Origin: Chryseobacterium binzhouense
GTDB lineage: Bacteria > Bacteroidota > Bacteroidia > Flavobacteriales > Weeksellaceae
Reading direction: 5' to 3'
Assembly: GCF_007474545.1 (NCBI RefSeq)
Contig: NZ_VKOG01000002.1
Coordinates: 186,001-250,000 of the forward strand
Length of the DNA: 64,000 nt
Shown: one piece after another, positions 46,584 through 54,205 of the stretch
Layout of the letters: each line of letters begins with the position of its first letter
How positions within the stretch are numbered: position 1 is the first letter of the stretch
Made by a program: the position numbers and the translations under genes
Notes under the pieces: generated by a model
Database searches by the model: none
Told to the model about the DNA's origin: nothing
What the model saw: the letters and a program-made list of their open reading frames with translations, nothing else

Positions 46584-48053
46584 TCAGATATAACTATAAC
46601 CTATTTGTACAGCGGTGCAGAATTTTGATTTTGAAAACGATATCCCATCGAATAGCAACTTTTCTGGAAAGATCAGGCTTAAAAATCCCCTGAAGTCTTC
46701 ACTGCTGCTTTGTTCCAAAACCTTATCGAGCTTGAGAAATTCTGCAATGTCATTTTTCAACAGCTCGTCTATATCTGGTATTCGCCCACAAACTTCCTGA
46801 AACTTTTTATTTAGCTGGTCAATTGACGTACTGTATTGGTTCTTTATCTCATGATATTCCGAAGCATCAATCTTGTCAGTGGCCAACAAGTCCCTGATAT
46901 GCGATACCCTCTTTTCTAAATCCTTCAGTTGTACAGAAATTTGTTTTTTTGAAGTTTGAATGTCCCTGGTCTGTTCTAAATAGCTCTCTACTAAAATATC
47001 TCTGTAGACTTCTAATACTTCTTTTGAAGGTACATAACGTCTTAGCTCATTTTCAAGTAATTCAGTTAATTGTTCCGCACCGATTCGCATAGAACATCCT
47101 TTATAGCAATGATAATAATTGTAATATTTGTTTCTGCCTTTGGAACGGCTTGCTGTTAATAATTTTCCACATTCTGGACAGATCAGAAATCCTCGTAGTG
47201 GGAATTCATTACGAGTTTCAATCTTTAAGCGGTATTTTCTACCTCTACCATCCAAAATGTCCTGCACTTGTTCAAATAGCTCTTCACTTAATATCGCTTC
47301 ATGTTGCCCTTGCACAAAATAACTCTCTTCATTTTTAAATGTGGGTATAAATATTTTTCCGCAATAAAGTGGATTTCTTATTACTTGCCAAAAAGCGTTC
47401 TTGCTGCATTTTAGACCTTTTTCCTTTGCTTTCTTCCAAATTTGTTCGGTGTTGTATGTTCCTTTTGCTAATTGCTCAAACGACCACCGTAAGGTGGAAG
47501 CATCTGGTTCCTTTGGTGTAATGTATTTAGTTCCGGCCTCATCAATCTTGTTCTTATAACCAACCGGAGCCAGCCCCATATACCTTCCTTCTTTCTTCGC
47601 CCGTCGCATACCATAAAATACGTTTAATGCCCGCCTGTCATTTTCAACTTCTGGAGCTGCAAGGTAAAATGCCAGCATCATTTTGTTTTCTGGTATTGAT
47701 AGATCCAATGGTTGCTCAATTGCCTGTGGTTCTACATTGAGATCTCGGAGTTGATTTATCATTTGGTATGCATCGCCTGCATTACGGCTAAAACGGTCCC
47801 ATTTGGTAAATAGAATAAGATCGATACGATTCTTGTTTTTCTTCAGATTAGCTATCAATTTTTTCCATTCAGGCCTATTAAAGGTTTTGGCAGAATGGTC
47901 TTCGTATATGACATGACGTATTTCTATGGAATGGCTTTCACAGTATTTGCGTAGCATTTCTTCCTGGTTACGTTGCGAGTAACCTTTATCGGCCTGTTCA
48001 TCTGTGCTTACACGTACATAAATGTCTGCAATGGGCTCTCTGCTTACTCTCAT
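46584..48053 (-). CDS. Large serine recombinase, paralogue
   Basis: A 489-residue recombinase close in sequence to the one next to tRNA-Pro. The resolvase domain has the nucleophile Ser16 in YVRVSTDEQADKGYSQRN and KWDRFSRNAGDAYQ; then come a recombinase domain, a zinc ribbon (CPECGKLL) and a C-terminal coiled coil ending FPEKLLFDG. It ends normally without the tRNA-derived tail. Its ATG overlaps the stop of a 52-residue gene (ATGA), so the two are translationally coupled. It may be a second integrase of the same ICE or the remnant of an element integrated in tandem. Active-site residues look intact. Confidence 0.87.
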   Translation of the reverse strand: MRVSREPIADIYVRVSTDEQADKGYSQRNQEEMLRKYCESHSIEIRHVIYEDHSAKTFNRPEWKKLIANLKKNKNRIDLILFTKWDRFSRNAGDAYQMINQLRDLNVEPQAIEQPLDLSIPENKMMLAFYLAAPEVENDRRALNVFYGMRRAKKEGRYMGLAPVGYKNKIDEAGTKYITPKEPDASTLRWSFEQLAKGTYNTEQIWKKAKEKGLKCSKNAFWQVIRNPLYCGKIFIPTFKNEESYFVQGQHEAILSEELFEQVQDILDGRGRKYRLKIETRNEFPLRGFLICPECGKLLTASRSKGRNKYYNYYHCYKGCSMRIGAEQLTELLENELRRYVPSKEVLEVYRDILVESYLEQTRDIQTSKKQISVQLKDLEKRVSHIRDLLATDKIDASEYHEIKNQYSTSIDQLNKKFQEVCGRIPDIDELLKNDIAEFLKLDKVLEQSSSEDFRGFLSLIFPEKLLFDGISFSKSKFCTAVQIGYSYI

Positions 48054-48208
48054 CTTTCCAAATATTTTTTTACAGCGATCTGTGCTAGTTTTCTTAAAAA
48101 CTGAAGCATTCTCGTAGCATCTTCATTTGACATTTCCGTCTTATCACCTTTCAGAACTTTCTTAAGTTTTTCAGCGGTAACCTTAGTTTTTTGTGAATTA
48201 TCTCTCAT
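48050..48208 (-). CDS. Small basic protein coupled to the serine recombinase
   Basis: A 52-residue frame starting MRDNSQKTKVTAEKLKKVL and ending RKLAQIAVKKYLER. It is rich in Lys and predicted helical, with the look of a small DNA- or protein-binding factor. Its stop codon overlaps the recombinase start (ATGA), which supports real translation. A role as recombination directionality factor or regulator is a guess from position. The family is not recognised. Confidence 0.6.
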   Translation of the reverse strand: MRDNSQKTKVTAEKLKKVLKGDKTEMSNEDATRMLQFLRKLAQIAVKKYLER

Positions 48209-48808
48209 AACCAACCCTATTAGAAAATATGGATTTTGAAATTATGTATGATTTTAAAGCGAAAGCCCAAAGATGTAGTCTTTGTCTTTTAAAGGCAGTA
48301 TTTGACCATATATTATTGGCGACCGAATGAGATAGCAAATAATAAGCTACTGATTGAACACTAAAGTGTTGTAAAATTCAGCTTCGATGGCTGCGTGTTT
48401 TCTACACGCATCGGGTCATTATCCAATGCCTTTTCCACTGGCTTCCACATTGTTTTTTATCCAAGAGCCGGTATGCTGGTTTTGTCCCATTTCAAGAGCA
48501 AAGGTATTTCAGTGTTCATAACGCAACAGCAAGGTCGTGCCCTTTGGGTTTGCAAAATAATCTCCACCCATGCGGGTCGTATTTTTTTGACAAAACCTTG
48601 CTGCTGCTAAACACTAACCTTTTATGCTCGTGAAACGAAACAAAGCATACTCCGGCTCTTTACACGAATAAAAAAAATGTCAGAAATGAAAAATATCAGC
48701 ATTGGAAATGGAAAAAGTGAAACGAAAACAAGCACCTCCTCTCATTGCCGAATAAAATCAAATCAAAAAAAATCAAACAGGAATTTAACAACGTAAAAAT
48801 CGAAAATC
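48209..48808. other. Conserved-looking non-coding region with stem structures upstream of ssb
   Basis: These 600 bases separate the minus-strand recombinase operon from the plus-strand ssb operon. Three structures are visible: a hairpin at 48385-48413 (CGATGGCTGCGTGT / ACACGCATCG); a long-range inverted repeat GCAACAGCAAGGT (48523-48535) / ACCTTGCTGCTGC (48595-48607) with 12 of 13 positions matching; and inside it ACCCATGCGGGT. The region must contain the ssb operon promoter. A structured leader RNA, an origin of transfer or an ICE replication origin are possible, but none is shown. Confidence 0.5.
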
Positions 48809-49198
48809 ATGAACATCACAGGAAGACTGACAAGGGATGCGGAAGTACGCACAACGTCACAGGACAAACAAGTAGTAAACTTTTCAGTAGCAACAAACGA
48901 CAGCTACAAAAACAAGCAGGGCGAACGCATAGAGCAAACAACCTATTTCGACTGCTCGTACTGGATAACTCCCAAAGTAGCCAGACTACTCACAAAAGGC
49001 ACACTGGTAGAACTGACAGGCAGAGTAAGTATAAGAGCGTGGACAGGAAATGACGGAGAACCAAAAGCAGGACTGAATTTTCATACCTCGCAAATCAAAC
49101 TGCACGGAGGTAGCAGGAAAACAGAAACCACACAGGCTACTGACAATAACAAAGGTAAGGTTAAGGCGGAGCAAACCGAAGATGACCTACCATTTTAA
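48809..49198 (+). CDS. ssb: Single-stranded DNA-binding protein
   Basis: A 129-residue SSB with an OB fold (MNITGRLTRDAEVRT, VVNFSVATNDSYK, TTYFDCSYW, LVELTGRVSIRAW) and a short acidic tail ending DDLPF, the partner-binding C-terminal tip. ICE-borne SSBs protect single-stranded DNA during conjugative transfer. It opens the plus-strand ICE operon that continues through DUF932 and the PRTRC cassette. Confidence 0.93.
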   Translation: MNITGRLTRDAEVRTTSQDKQVVNFSVATNDSYKNKQGERIEQTTYFDCSYWITPKVARLLTKGTLVELTGRVSIRAWTGNDGEPKAGLNFHTSQIKLHGGSRKTETTQATDNNKGKVKAEQTEDDLPF

Positions 49199-49243
49199 CA
49201 GCTATCAAATACTCATTTTTCAAACTTTTAAAATTTCAACAGC

Positions 49244-50317
49244 ATGGCACATAATATCAATTTCAACAGCAAGACAGGACGTTACTCATTCTTTAGCGTA
49301 AAGGAAAAAGCGTGGCACGGTTTGGGGAAAATCGTACAGGATTACCCAACAAGCGAACAAGCAATCAGACACGCAGGGTTAGATTATGAAGTGGTAAAAT
49401 CTCCACTCTTTACAAAAAGCTCAGGCATTATAGAAACTGCTAACGGTATCGAGATTGGAAATAGCGAACTGGAAGTACCTAATTATTTCGCCAACATACG
49501 CACCGATAACAATGCGGTTGTGGGTGTTGTGGGTAAAGACTACCATATCGTACAAAACAGAGATGCTTTTTCATTCTTTGACAGTATTGTAGGCGGTACG
49601 GACGGCATTTTATACGAAACCGCAGGAGCTTTGGGCAACGGTGAACGCATTTTTATTACAGCCAAATTGCCGAGTTATATCCGTGTGGGCAATGGCGATG
49701 ATGTGACAGAAAAATACATTTTTCTAACCACTTCGCATGACGGTAGCGGAAGTATTACAGCCGCTTTTACACCTATCCGAATTGTTTGCCAAAATACCTT
49801 AAATGCTTCTTTACGCAATATGAGCAATGTGGTACGCATCAAGCACACCGCAGGAGCAAAACAACGTTTAGACAACGCACATAAAGTTATGGGACTTGCT
49901 AACCAGTTCAGCGACCAGTTAGAAGGGATTTTCAATGAGTGGACGAAAGTCAAGGTATCAGACCAAGAAGTTAAAAAGCTAATCCAATTGGCACTTTGCC
50001 CAAATAAGGAAACATTGGAACTGCTGAAAAAAGGTGCGGAAGATGAAGTTTCCACCGTATTCAAAAACGTTGTTGAAGATGCTTTTGCTTATGCAATGAT
50101 AAGCGATACCCAACAAATGGAAACCACCAAAGGTACATTGTTCGGAGCATACAATGCGGTAACAGGCTACTATCAGAACGTAAGAAATTACAAAGACAAC
50201 GAAGCCAAATTACAGAGTATTGTAATGGGTGGTACTGCTCAACTGAAATCACAGAAAGCATTTGAATTATGTACCTCTTTTCAGAAAGTCGGTGCAGACG
50301 TTTTTCAACTCAATTAA
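49244..50317 (+). CDS. DUF932 family protein
   Basis: A 357-residue protein of the DUF932 (phage/plasmid-like TIGR03299) family, common on plasmids, phages and ICEs, of unknown activity. Family features are KEKAWHGLGKIVQDYPTSEQAI near residue 16, VVGVVGKDYHIVQNRDAF near residue 87, and FLTTSHDGSGSITAAFTPIRIVCQNTL near residue 160. It lies 45 bases after ssb. Co-occurrence with ssb suggests a role in DNA handling during transfer, which is inference. Confidence 0.88.
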   Translation: MAHNINFNSKTGRYSFFSVKEKAWHGLGKIVQDYPTSEQAIRHAGLDYEVVKSPLFTKSSGIIETANGIEIGNSELEVPNYFANIRTDNNAVVGVVGKDYHIVQNRDAFSFFDSIVGGTDGILYETAGALGNGERIFITAKLPSYIRVGNGDDVTEKYIFLTTSHDGSGSITAAFTPIRIVCQNTLNASLRNMSNVVRIKHTAGAKQRLDNAHKVMGLANQFSDQLEGIFNEWTKVKVSDQEVKKLIQLALCPNKETLELLKKGAEDEVSTVFKNVVEDAFAYAMISDTQQMETTKGTLFGAYNAVTGYYQNVRNYKDNEAKLQSIVMGGTAQLKSQKAFELCTSFQKVGADVFQLN

Positions 50318-50371
50318 TTAAACGACAGGCTACCGCCTTACAAACGGTGGTAGCCTTTAAAAAGCATTACA

Positions 50372-50800
50372 ATGAAAGCATTAGAAGAAATGAACAATGT
50401 GGAAAAGGGATATATACTGGCAAAACTGTTTTCCAAAAACCTTAAGGAAATAAGCCTTTTTATACAGCAGGAAACCGAGCGTTTCAGAAAACACGAGGAA
50501 TATATGCGGAGTATATGGGCAGATAAAACCCTTATTACAGCCAATTTTTGGTTTGGTCTTGTAGAGAATACCGAAAGAATTTTAAAGCAGTACAACGTGA
50601 TGTTACAGCGAAACCCAAGAGTATTTTCTGACCAACTTTTTGACGGTTACAATGCCATATTTGTTTCAAATAGCTTGATAGAATATGCGGAAAAACCCGA
50701 ATGTAACCACCAACTAAAACAGGCTATACACCTGCTTTTCGGAGAACAAAAAATGATTGAAATAACCTTAAATGATAACAGCAATGGCGAACTGGTGTAG
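50372..50800 (+). CDS. Conserved ICE protein of unknown function
   Basis: A 142-residue, mostly helical protein without recognised domain. The N-terminal MKALEEMNNVEKGYILAKL leads into amphipathic helices. It overlaps the next gene by 17 bases, which suggests co-translation. Position between DUF932 and the PRTRC cassette is the only clue. Confidence 0.7.
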   Translation: MKALEEMNNVEKGYILAKLFSKNLKEISLFIQQETERFRKHEEYMRSIWADKTLITANFWFGLVENTERILKQYNVMLQRNPRVFSDQLFDGYNAIFVSNSLIEYAEKPECNHQLKQAIHLLFGEQKMIEITLNDNSNGELV

Positions 50801-51260
50801 TAATACGGTTGTGTTCGAGGGAAAACCCGAAGCAATCACACAGATACAACAACTTTTCCAAATCTTAAAGGAAAAGGAAGAGCAAGCCGAAGAAGGGCAA
50901 TTGCCCGACTTTTCAGACAGTACGAACGGTGGGTATTTCTTCAATATCTACTGGAACGAGGGCGATGAAGGAAATTTTCAGTACGAAACCAAATGGTCGC
51001 CTAACTCCGAGATACTGCGGAGCATAGCAGACCGATACCAAGTTGATTTTGTACAGGATTATGAGGAAATGGGAAACGGGATATATGGTAGAGCAACCTA
51101 TCAAAACGGCATACTGGACGATGTATGTTTGAGCGATGAAGACATAGAAGCGTATGATTTTGATGAAGATACAGACACTTACCATTTTGAGGGGGAAACT
51201 TATGAAAGTGATTGCGAAATACTGGAAACGCTTTTGGAACGCAAATTATCATTGCTATGA
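50784..51260 (+). CDS. DUF1281/YubB-like ICE protein
   Basis: 158 residues from the ATG at 50784. That start is chosen because MANWCSNTVVFEG is the characteristic beginning of plasmid proteins of the DUF1281/YubB ferredoxin-like group; the ATG at 50772 would only add four residues. The C-terminal half is very acidic (SDEDIEAYDFDEDTDTYHFEG). A highly acidic small protein on a mobile element may mimic DNA, but this is speculation. It overlaps its neighbours on both sides (ATGA downstream). Confidence 0.72.
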   Translation: MANWCSNTVVFEGKPEAITQIQQLFQILKEKEEQAEEGQLPDFSDSTNGGYFFNIYWNEGDEGNFQYETKWSPNSEILRSIADRYQVDFVQDYEEMGNGIYGRATYQNGILDDVCLSDEDIEAYDFDEDTDTYHFEGETYESDCEILETLLERKLSLL

Positions 51261-51460
51261 AAGTAACGGATTTAAACGGATGCTCTATCGAAGTCACTGA
51301 CCTTGATGAAGCCATAAAGATTAGCAAGCGGTTCACTGGTTACAGACACGAGGACGAAAGTTTTTCAGAGTTCGACAAGAGACAGAACGCCTACTGGACA
51401 GATATGTTCAATAAACTGACAGCTAAGAAAAAACGATTAGAGGATAAACAAAAAAATTAG
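51257..51460 (+). CDS. Small ICE protein of unknown function
   Basis: 67 residues starting at the ATG in the ATGA overlap with the previous gene. MKVTDLNGCSIEVTDLDEAIKIS forms a predicted beta-beta-helix start, followed by a Lys-rich helical end. It is 4 bases upstream of the PRTRC-E gene. The family is not recognised. Confidence 0.68.
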   Translation: MKVTDLNGCSIEVTDLDEAIKISKRFTGYRHEDESFSEFDKRQNAYWTDMFNKLTAKKKRLEDKQKN

Positions 51461-51464
51461 AACG

Positions 51465-52064
51465 ATGAACACAAATTTTTTCAATCAGATACAGCAGTTG
51501 GACTTTACAGGAGTATTGCAACTGAACATTTCAAAGGGAGCAGAAACCAAGCTAATCGTATCGGTTATGCTTAACAATGAACAATGCGGGGATAGTGCAA
51601 AAAACCTTATTCCGCCCCTTACATTCAATGCTACCGCACAGGAGTTTGATGAGGGATTTTTTGAACAGATAACCGCACCAGTACAGACCGTTTCGGGTTT
51701 GATGGTGGATATGGAAAAGTTCTTAAAACAAATGGAGGAAGTCAAAAAACAATCGGCAATGGAAAAGGAAAAAGCCGATAAGGAGAAGAAAGAAAAGGAA
51801 GCCAGGGACAAGAAGTATAAAGAAGCTATGGCAAAGGCAGACGAACTGGAAAAAGAGGGCAAATTCCGTGAAGCGTGGATGAAAGTGCCGAACCCTGTCG
51901 ATTTTCCCGACTATGCAGAAGCCATACGCAAACGCAAAACTTCACTATCGGACAAGTTTGCCACACCGAGCCTTTTCGGTACTACGGAAGAAGCACCCGA
52001 ACCGATACAATCGGCAGTAGTTACAGACGATTACCCGATTGATGAAGCAGGAGAAGAAGAATAA
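51465..52064 (+). CDS. PRTRC system protein E
   Basis: A 199-residue protein with a globular N-terminal part (residues 1-75, LQLNISKGAETKLIVSVMLN), a long Lys/Glu-rich coiled coil (about 85-135) and a disordered acidic tail. Layout and position directly before PRTRC-C match the protein E family of the ParB-related, ThiF-related cassette. Its function is unknown. As the first gene of the cassette it could act as scaffold or substrate of the ThiF-linked reaction, which is inference only. Confidence 0.82.
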   Translation: MNTNFFNQIQQLDFTGVLQLNISKGAETKLIVSVMLNNEQCGDSAKNLIPPLTFNATAQEFDEGFFEQITAPVQTVSGLMVDMEKFLKQMEEVKKQSAMEKEKADKEKKEKEARDKKYKEAMAKADELEKEGKFREAWMKVPNPVDFPDYAEAIRKRKTSLSDKFATPSLFGTTEEAPEPIQSAVVTDDYPIDEAGEEE

Positions 52065-52090
52065 AAGTATTAACCCTAAAATCAAATGTT

Positions 52091-52309
52091 ATGTTATTAG
52101 CAACGCAATTACAACGAGTTTTTATATTGAATGATAAGGGGCAGGAAATCAAACTCAACGACCCCGAACCGCAATGGAGTGTACAGGCAGTAATGAATTT
52201 TTATTCCAATACATACCCCATTCTGACTACCGCAAAAGTATCAGCACCACAAATCAAGGACGATACCGTACAGTACCGCTTTGAAAGTGCAATGGGAACA
52301 AAAGGTTAA
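52091..52309 (+). CDS. PRTRC system protein C, ubiquitin-like candidate
   Basis: A 72-residue protein with a predicted beta-beta-helix-beta order (LQRVFILNDKGQEIKL, WSVQAVMNFYSN, TVQYRFESAMG), compatible with a small beta-grasp fold, and a C-terminus ending Thr-Lys-Gly. A size near ubiquitin, a terminal glycine and linkage to an E1-like ThiF and an E2-like protein B fit the prokaryotic ubiquitin-like family assigned to PRTRC-C. The glycine is already exposed, so no protease is needed to mature it. Conjugation to targets has not been shown here. Confidence 0.83.
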   Translation: MLLATQLQRVFILNDKGQEIKLNDPEPQWSVQAVMNFYSNTYPILTTAKVSAPQIKDDTVQYRFESAMGTKG

Positions 52310-52333
52310 ACTAAAACAGTAAAACAATGACTT

Positions 52334-52510
52334 ATGCAACGACATACCGTATCGGGAACATTCCAAATGCCCCAAGAACCCAAGCAAAAGCAATTGCACC
52401 GTCAGTTGAGCGAGTTTGCAAACTGGATGCAACGACCGAAAGACGCAAACGAAATCCAAAAGGACAAACAGCAGTCCGTACCAGTAGCCATGTTGCCAAT
52501 GGTTTTTTAA
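52334..52510 (+). CDS. Small PRTRC-linked protein (58 residues)
   Basis: This short frame (MQRHTVSGTFQMPQEPKQKQ at the start, ending AMLPMVF) overlaps the beginning of a longer frame read in another phase. Its composition, with conserved-looking QLSEFANWMQRP, is more protein-like than the overlapping frame (TTYRIGNIPNAPRTQAK), so this is the more likely coding phase between 52334 and 52510. It lies 24 bases after the PRTRC-C gene. Function unknown. Confidence 0.55.
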   Translation: MQRHTVSGTFQMPQEPKQKQLHRQLSEFANWMQRPKDANEIQKDKQQSVPVAMLPMVF

Positions 52511-52575
52511 GGACTTCGTTTCTCCCAAGACTGAACGAAACAGAAACCGTACAGGCTTGCAGGGATAATGCTAAA

Positions 52576-53481
52576 ATGGAAAGGGATTTTTATAGTTCCC
52601 TTTCTCAATTGGCAGAGCATTACGGTATCATTCCGAAATCAACGCAATCTTACGGCTACCCCTACAATATCGCATTGGCTTTAAAAGACACCGAAGAACA
52701 GCTAAAACTTAAAATAACGGATTGGGAAGAAATCAGACTGATACAGGATAGCAAGAAAGTGTTTTTTACAAGCGAGGAAAGATATAATACTGGTGCAACC
52801 CTGTATTACATTCCTGTAATACCCTTATTTCGTTGGTTGAAAGACCCAAAGCGAAAACATACCGCTCAACTGTTTTTGTCAGTTTGCAGTTATTTGTACC
52901 ACATTGCCGACATTCCATACTACAGACAGGAAAGTAGTTACCTGTACTGGATGTATGAAATGCACAAAGATTGGGTAACCGAAGATGATTACGGAGAAGA
53001 TACAGAAGCCTACCTCAGCGAATTTGCACAAGCAGAATGGATTGGCGACCGTATGGAACAGAAAATTTACAACGAAGCTAATTTAAGGCTCTTTAAAGAA
53101 CGGTTAAACCGTTTTAAATCGAAAGATAAGATTGATGCTGATTGCTTTAAAGTAGCACAGGAAGCCTATGCCATTTATCAGCAGTACCCTAATACAAACG
53201 TATTCCGCAATGCCCGACCAAATGGCGAAGCCAATGAAGAAGACATGGAAAATATCATTTCAATGGAGAAGTATGTTTCATTCTGTGCAGACGGTACAGG
53301 CTGGCTTATGGATAATGTGGTAGAATCTGTAAATAGCGAATTACAGGAATACGGACAGATGGAAGAACCCATTATTATCAAACGGTTTGACGGAAGTGAT
53401 ATAACCGCCAATACTTTGGATTTTGAAAACCGTTTGCTACCGATGATAAATGAATTGACATACATTTTGAATAATTTTTAA
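52576..53481 (+). CDS. PRTRC system protein F
   Basis: About 300 residues from the ATG at 52576 (MERDFYSSLSQLAEHYGI). The same frame is open back to an ATG at 52327, but the part before about 52510 probably belongs to the small gene in another phase. The segment 52511-52575 could be coding if a non-ATG start is used, so the start is uncertain. The protein is mainly helical, with LYYIPVIPLFRWL and SVCSYLYHIADIPYYRQESSYLYWMYEM. No catalytic motif is recognised. Its order between C and B matches PRTRC-F of Bacteroidota elements. Confidence 0.75.
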   Translation: MERDFYSSLSQLAEHYGIIPKSTQSYGYPYNIALALKDTEEQLKLKITDWEEIRLIQDSKKVFFTSEERYNTGATLYYIPVIPLFRWLKDPKRKHTAQLFLSVCSYLYHIADIPYYRQESSYLYWMYEMHKDWVTEDDYGEDTEAYLSEFAQAEWIGDRMEQKIYNEANLRLFKERLNRFKSKDKIDADCFKVAQEAYAIYQQYPNTNVFRNARPNGEANEEDMENIISMEKYVSFCADGTGWLMDNVVESVNSELQEYGQMEEPIIIKRFDGSDITANTLDFENRLLPMINELTYILNNF

Positions 53482-53491
53482 AAACAAAGCT

Positions 53492-54205
53492 ATGAACGAT
53501 ATAACACAGGATTTCGGAACATTGTACTATCCAAAATCGGCATTGGTATTTTATCAGACTACCGGAAAGGGTAACGATACTTATGTAGAGCATTTTGATA
53601 TGGATAAAAACGGTATGCCTATTAATGCACACCCTTTGACCGTAAAGGAAGCTAACCAACTGGCTAAGGCTTTGAAGACCGCCAAAGAGGAAAAAGAACC
53701 GTTATTGAAACCGCAGGGAATATTAAGCAATGAGGTTTTATACTTTGAGCCTAATGCAAACAAATTAGTATGGTTTACCAAAGCCACACAAAGGGAAATG
53801 TATTTTGTAGAAAGTCTGGGCATACTTAAAGGCAAAGCCAATGTACCGCCCATGTTGTGGGTAGCAAACCGAAACGGTTTAGCCGTTTTTGCCTTACCAA
53901 ATAGCAGAAGACCTACAATAAAAACAAAGCTGTACAATGCTCCTTTTTTTAACGTGTATGAGGACGGCAATGTATGTATGGGTACAGTTGATGTACGCAT
54001 AAAGAAAACCGCTTCATTGGAAGAATTTATAAACAAATGGGAAGGTTTTTTCTTTAACAGCTATTTCAGTCATTTAATGCACGGTCATAACCCGATAAAT
54101 GGAAATTGCGTAAGCCTTTGGGAAAATTTAATTGCCACAGGTGAAGCCTTTCCAATGGAAGTATTGACAAAAAATAATCTAACCTTAAAAGACATATTGC
54201 GATGA
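53492..54205 (+). CDS. PRTRC system protein B, E2-like candidate
   Basis: A 237-residue protein of the PRTRC-B (Prok-E2_D) family, proposed to have a ubiquitin-conjugating-enzyme fold. The stretch PFFNVYEDGNVCMGTV at residues 151-166 closely resembles the E2 active site, where an HPN motif precedes the catalytic Cys (pattern N-V-Y-x-D-G-x-V/I-C); Cys162 would be the carrier residue. The preceding VPPMLWVANRNGLAVFALP matches an E2 strand pair. Its stop overlaps the ThiF start (ATGA). Thioester transfer is a prediction. Confidence 0.85.
   Translation: MNDITQDFGTLYYPKSALVFYQTTGKGNDTYVEHFDMDKNGMPINAHPLTVKEANQLAKALKTAKEEKEPLLKPQGILSNEVLYFEPNANKLVWFTKATQREMYFVESLGILKGKANVPPMLWVANRNGLAVFALPNSRRPTIKTKLYNAPFFNVYEDGNVCMGTVDVRIKKTASLEEFINKWEGFFFNSYFSHLMHGHNPINGNCVSLWENLIATGEAFPMEVLTKNNLTLKDILR

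Noticed and set aside
48395-48610. Plus-strand 71-codon frame upstream of ssb
   Set aside because: It lies across the hairpins of the structured region. Its composition looks like chance translation; conserved DNA is a simpler explanation, although such frames are often annotated.
52327-52510. N-terminal 60 codons of the long PRTRC-F frame
   Set aside because: Out of phase with a better small frame and poor as protein; kept only as an uncertain start.
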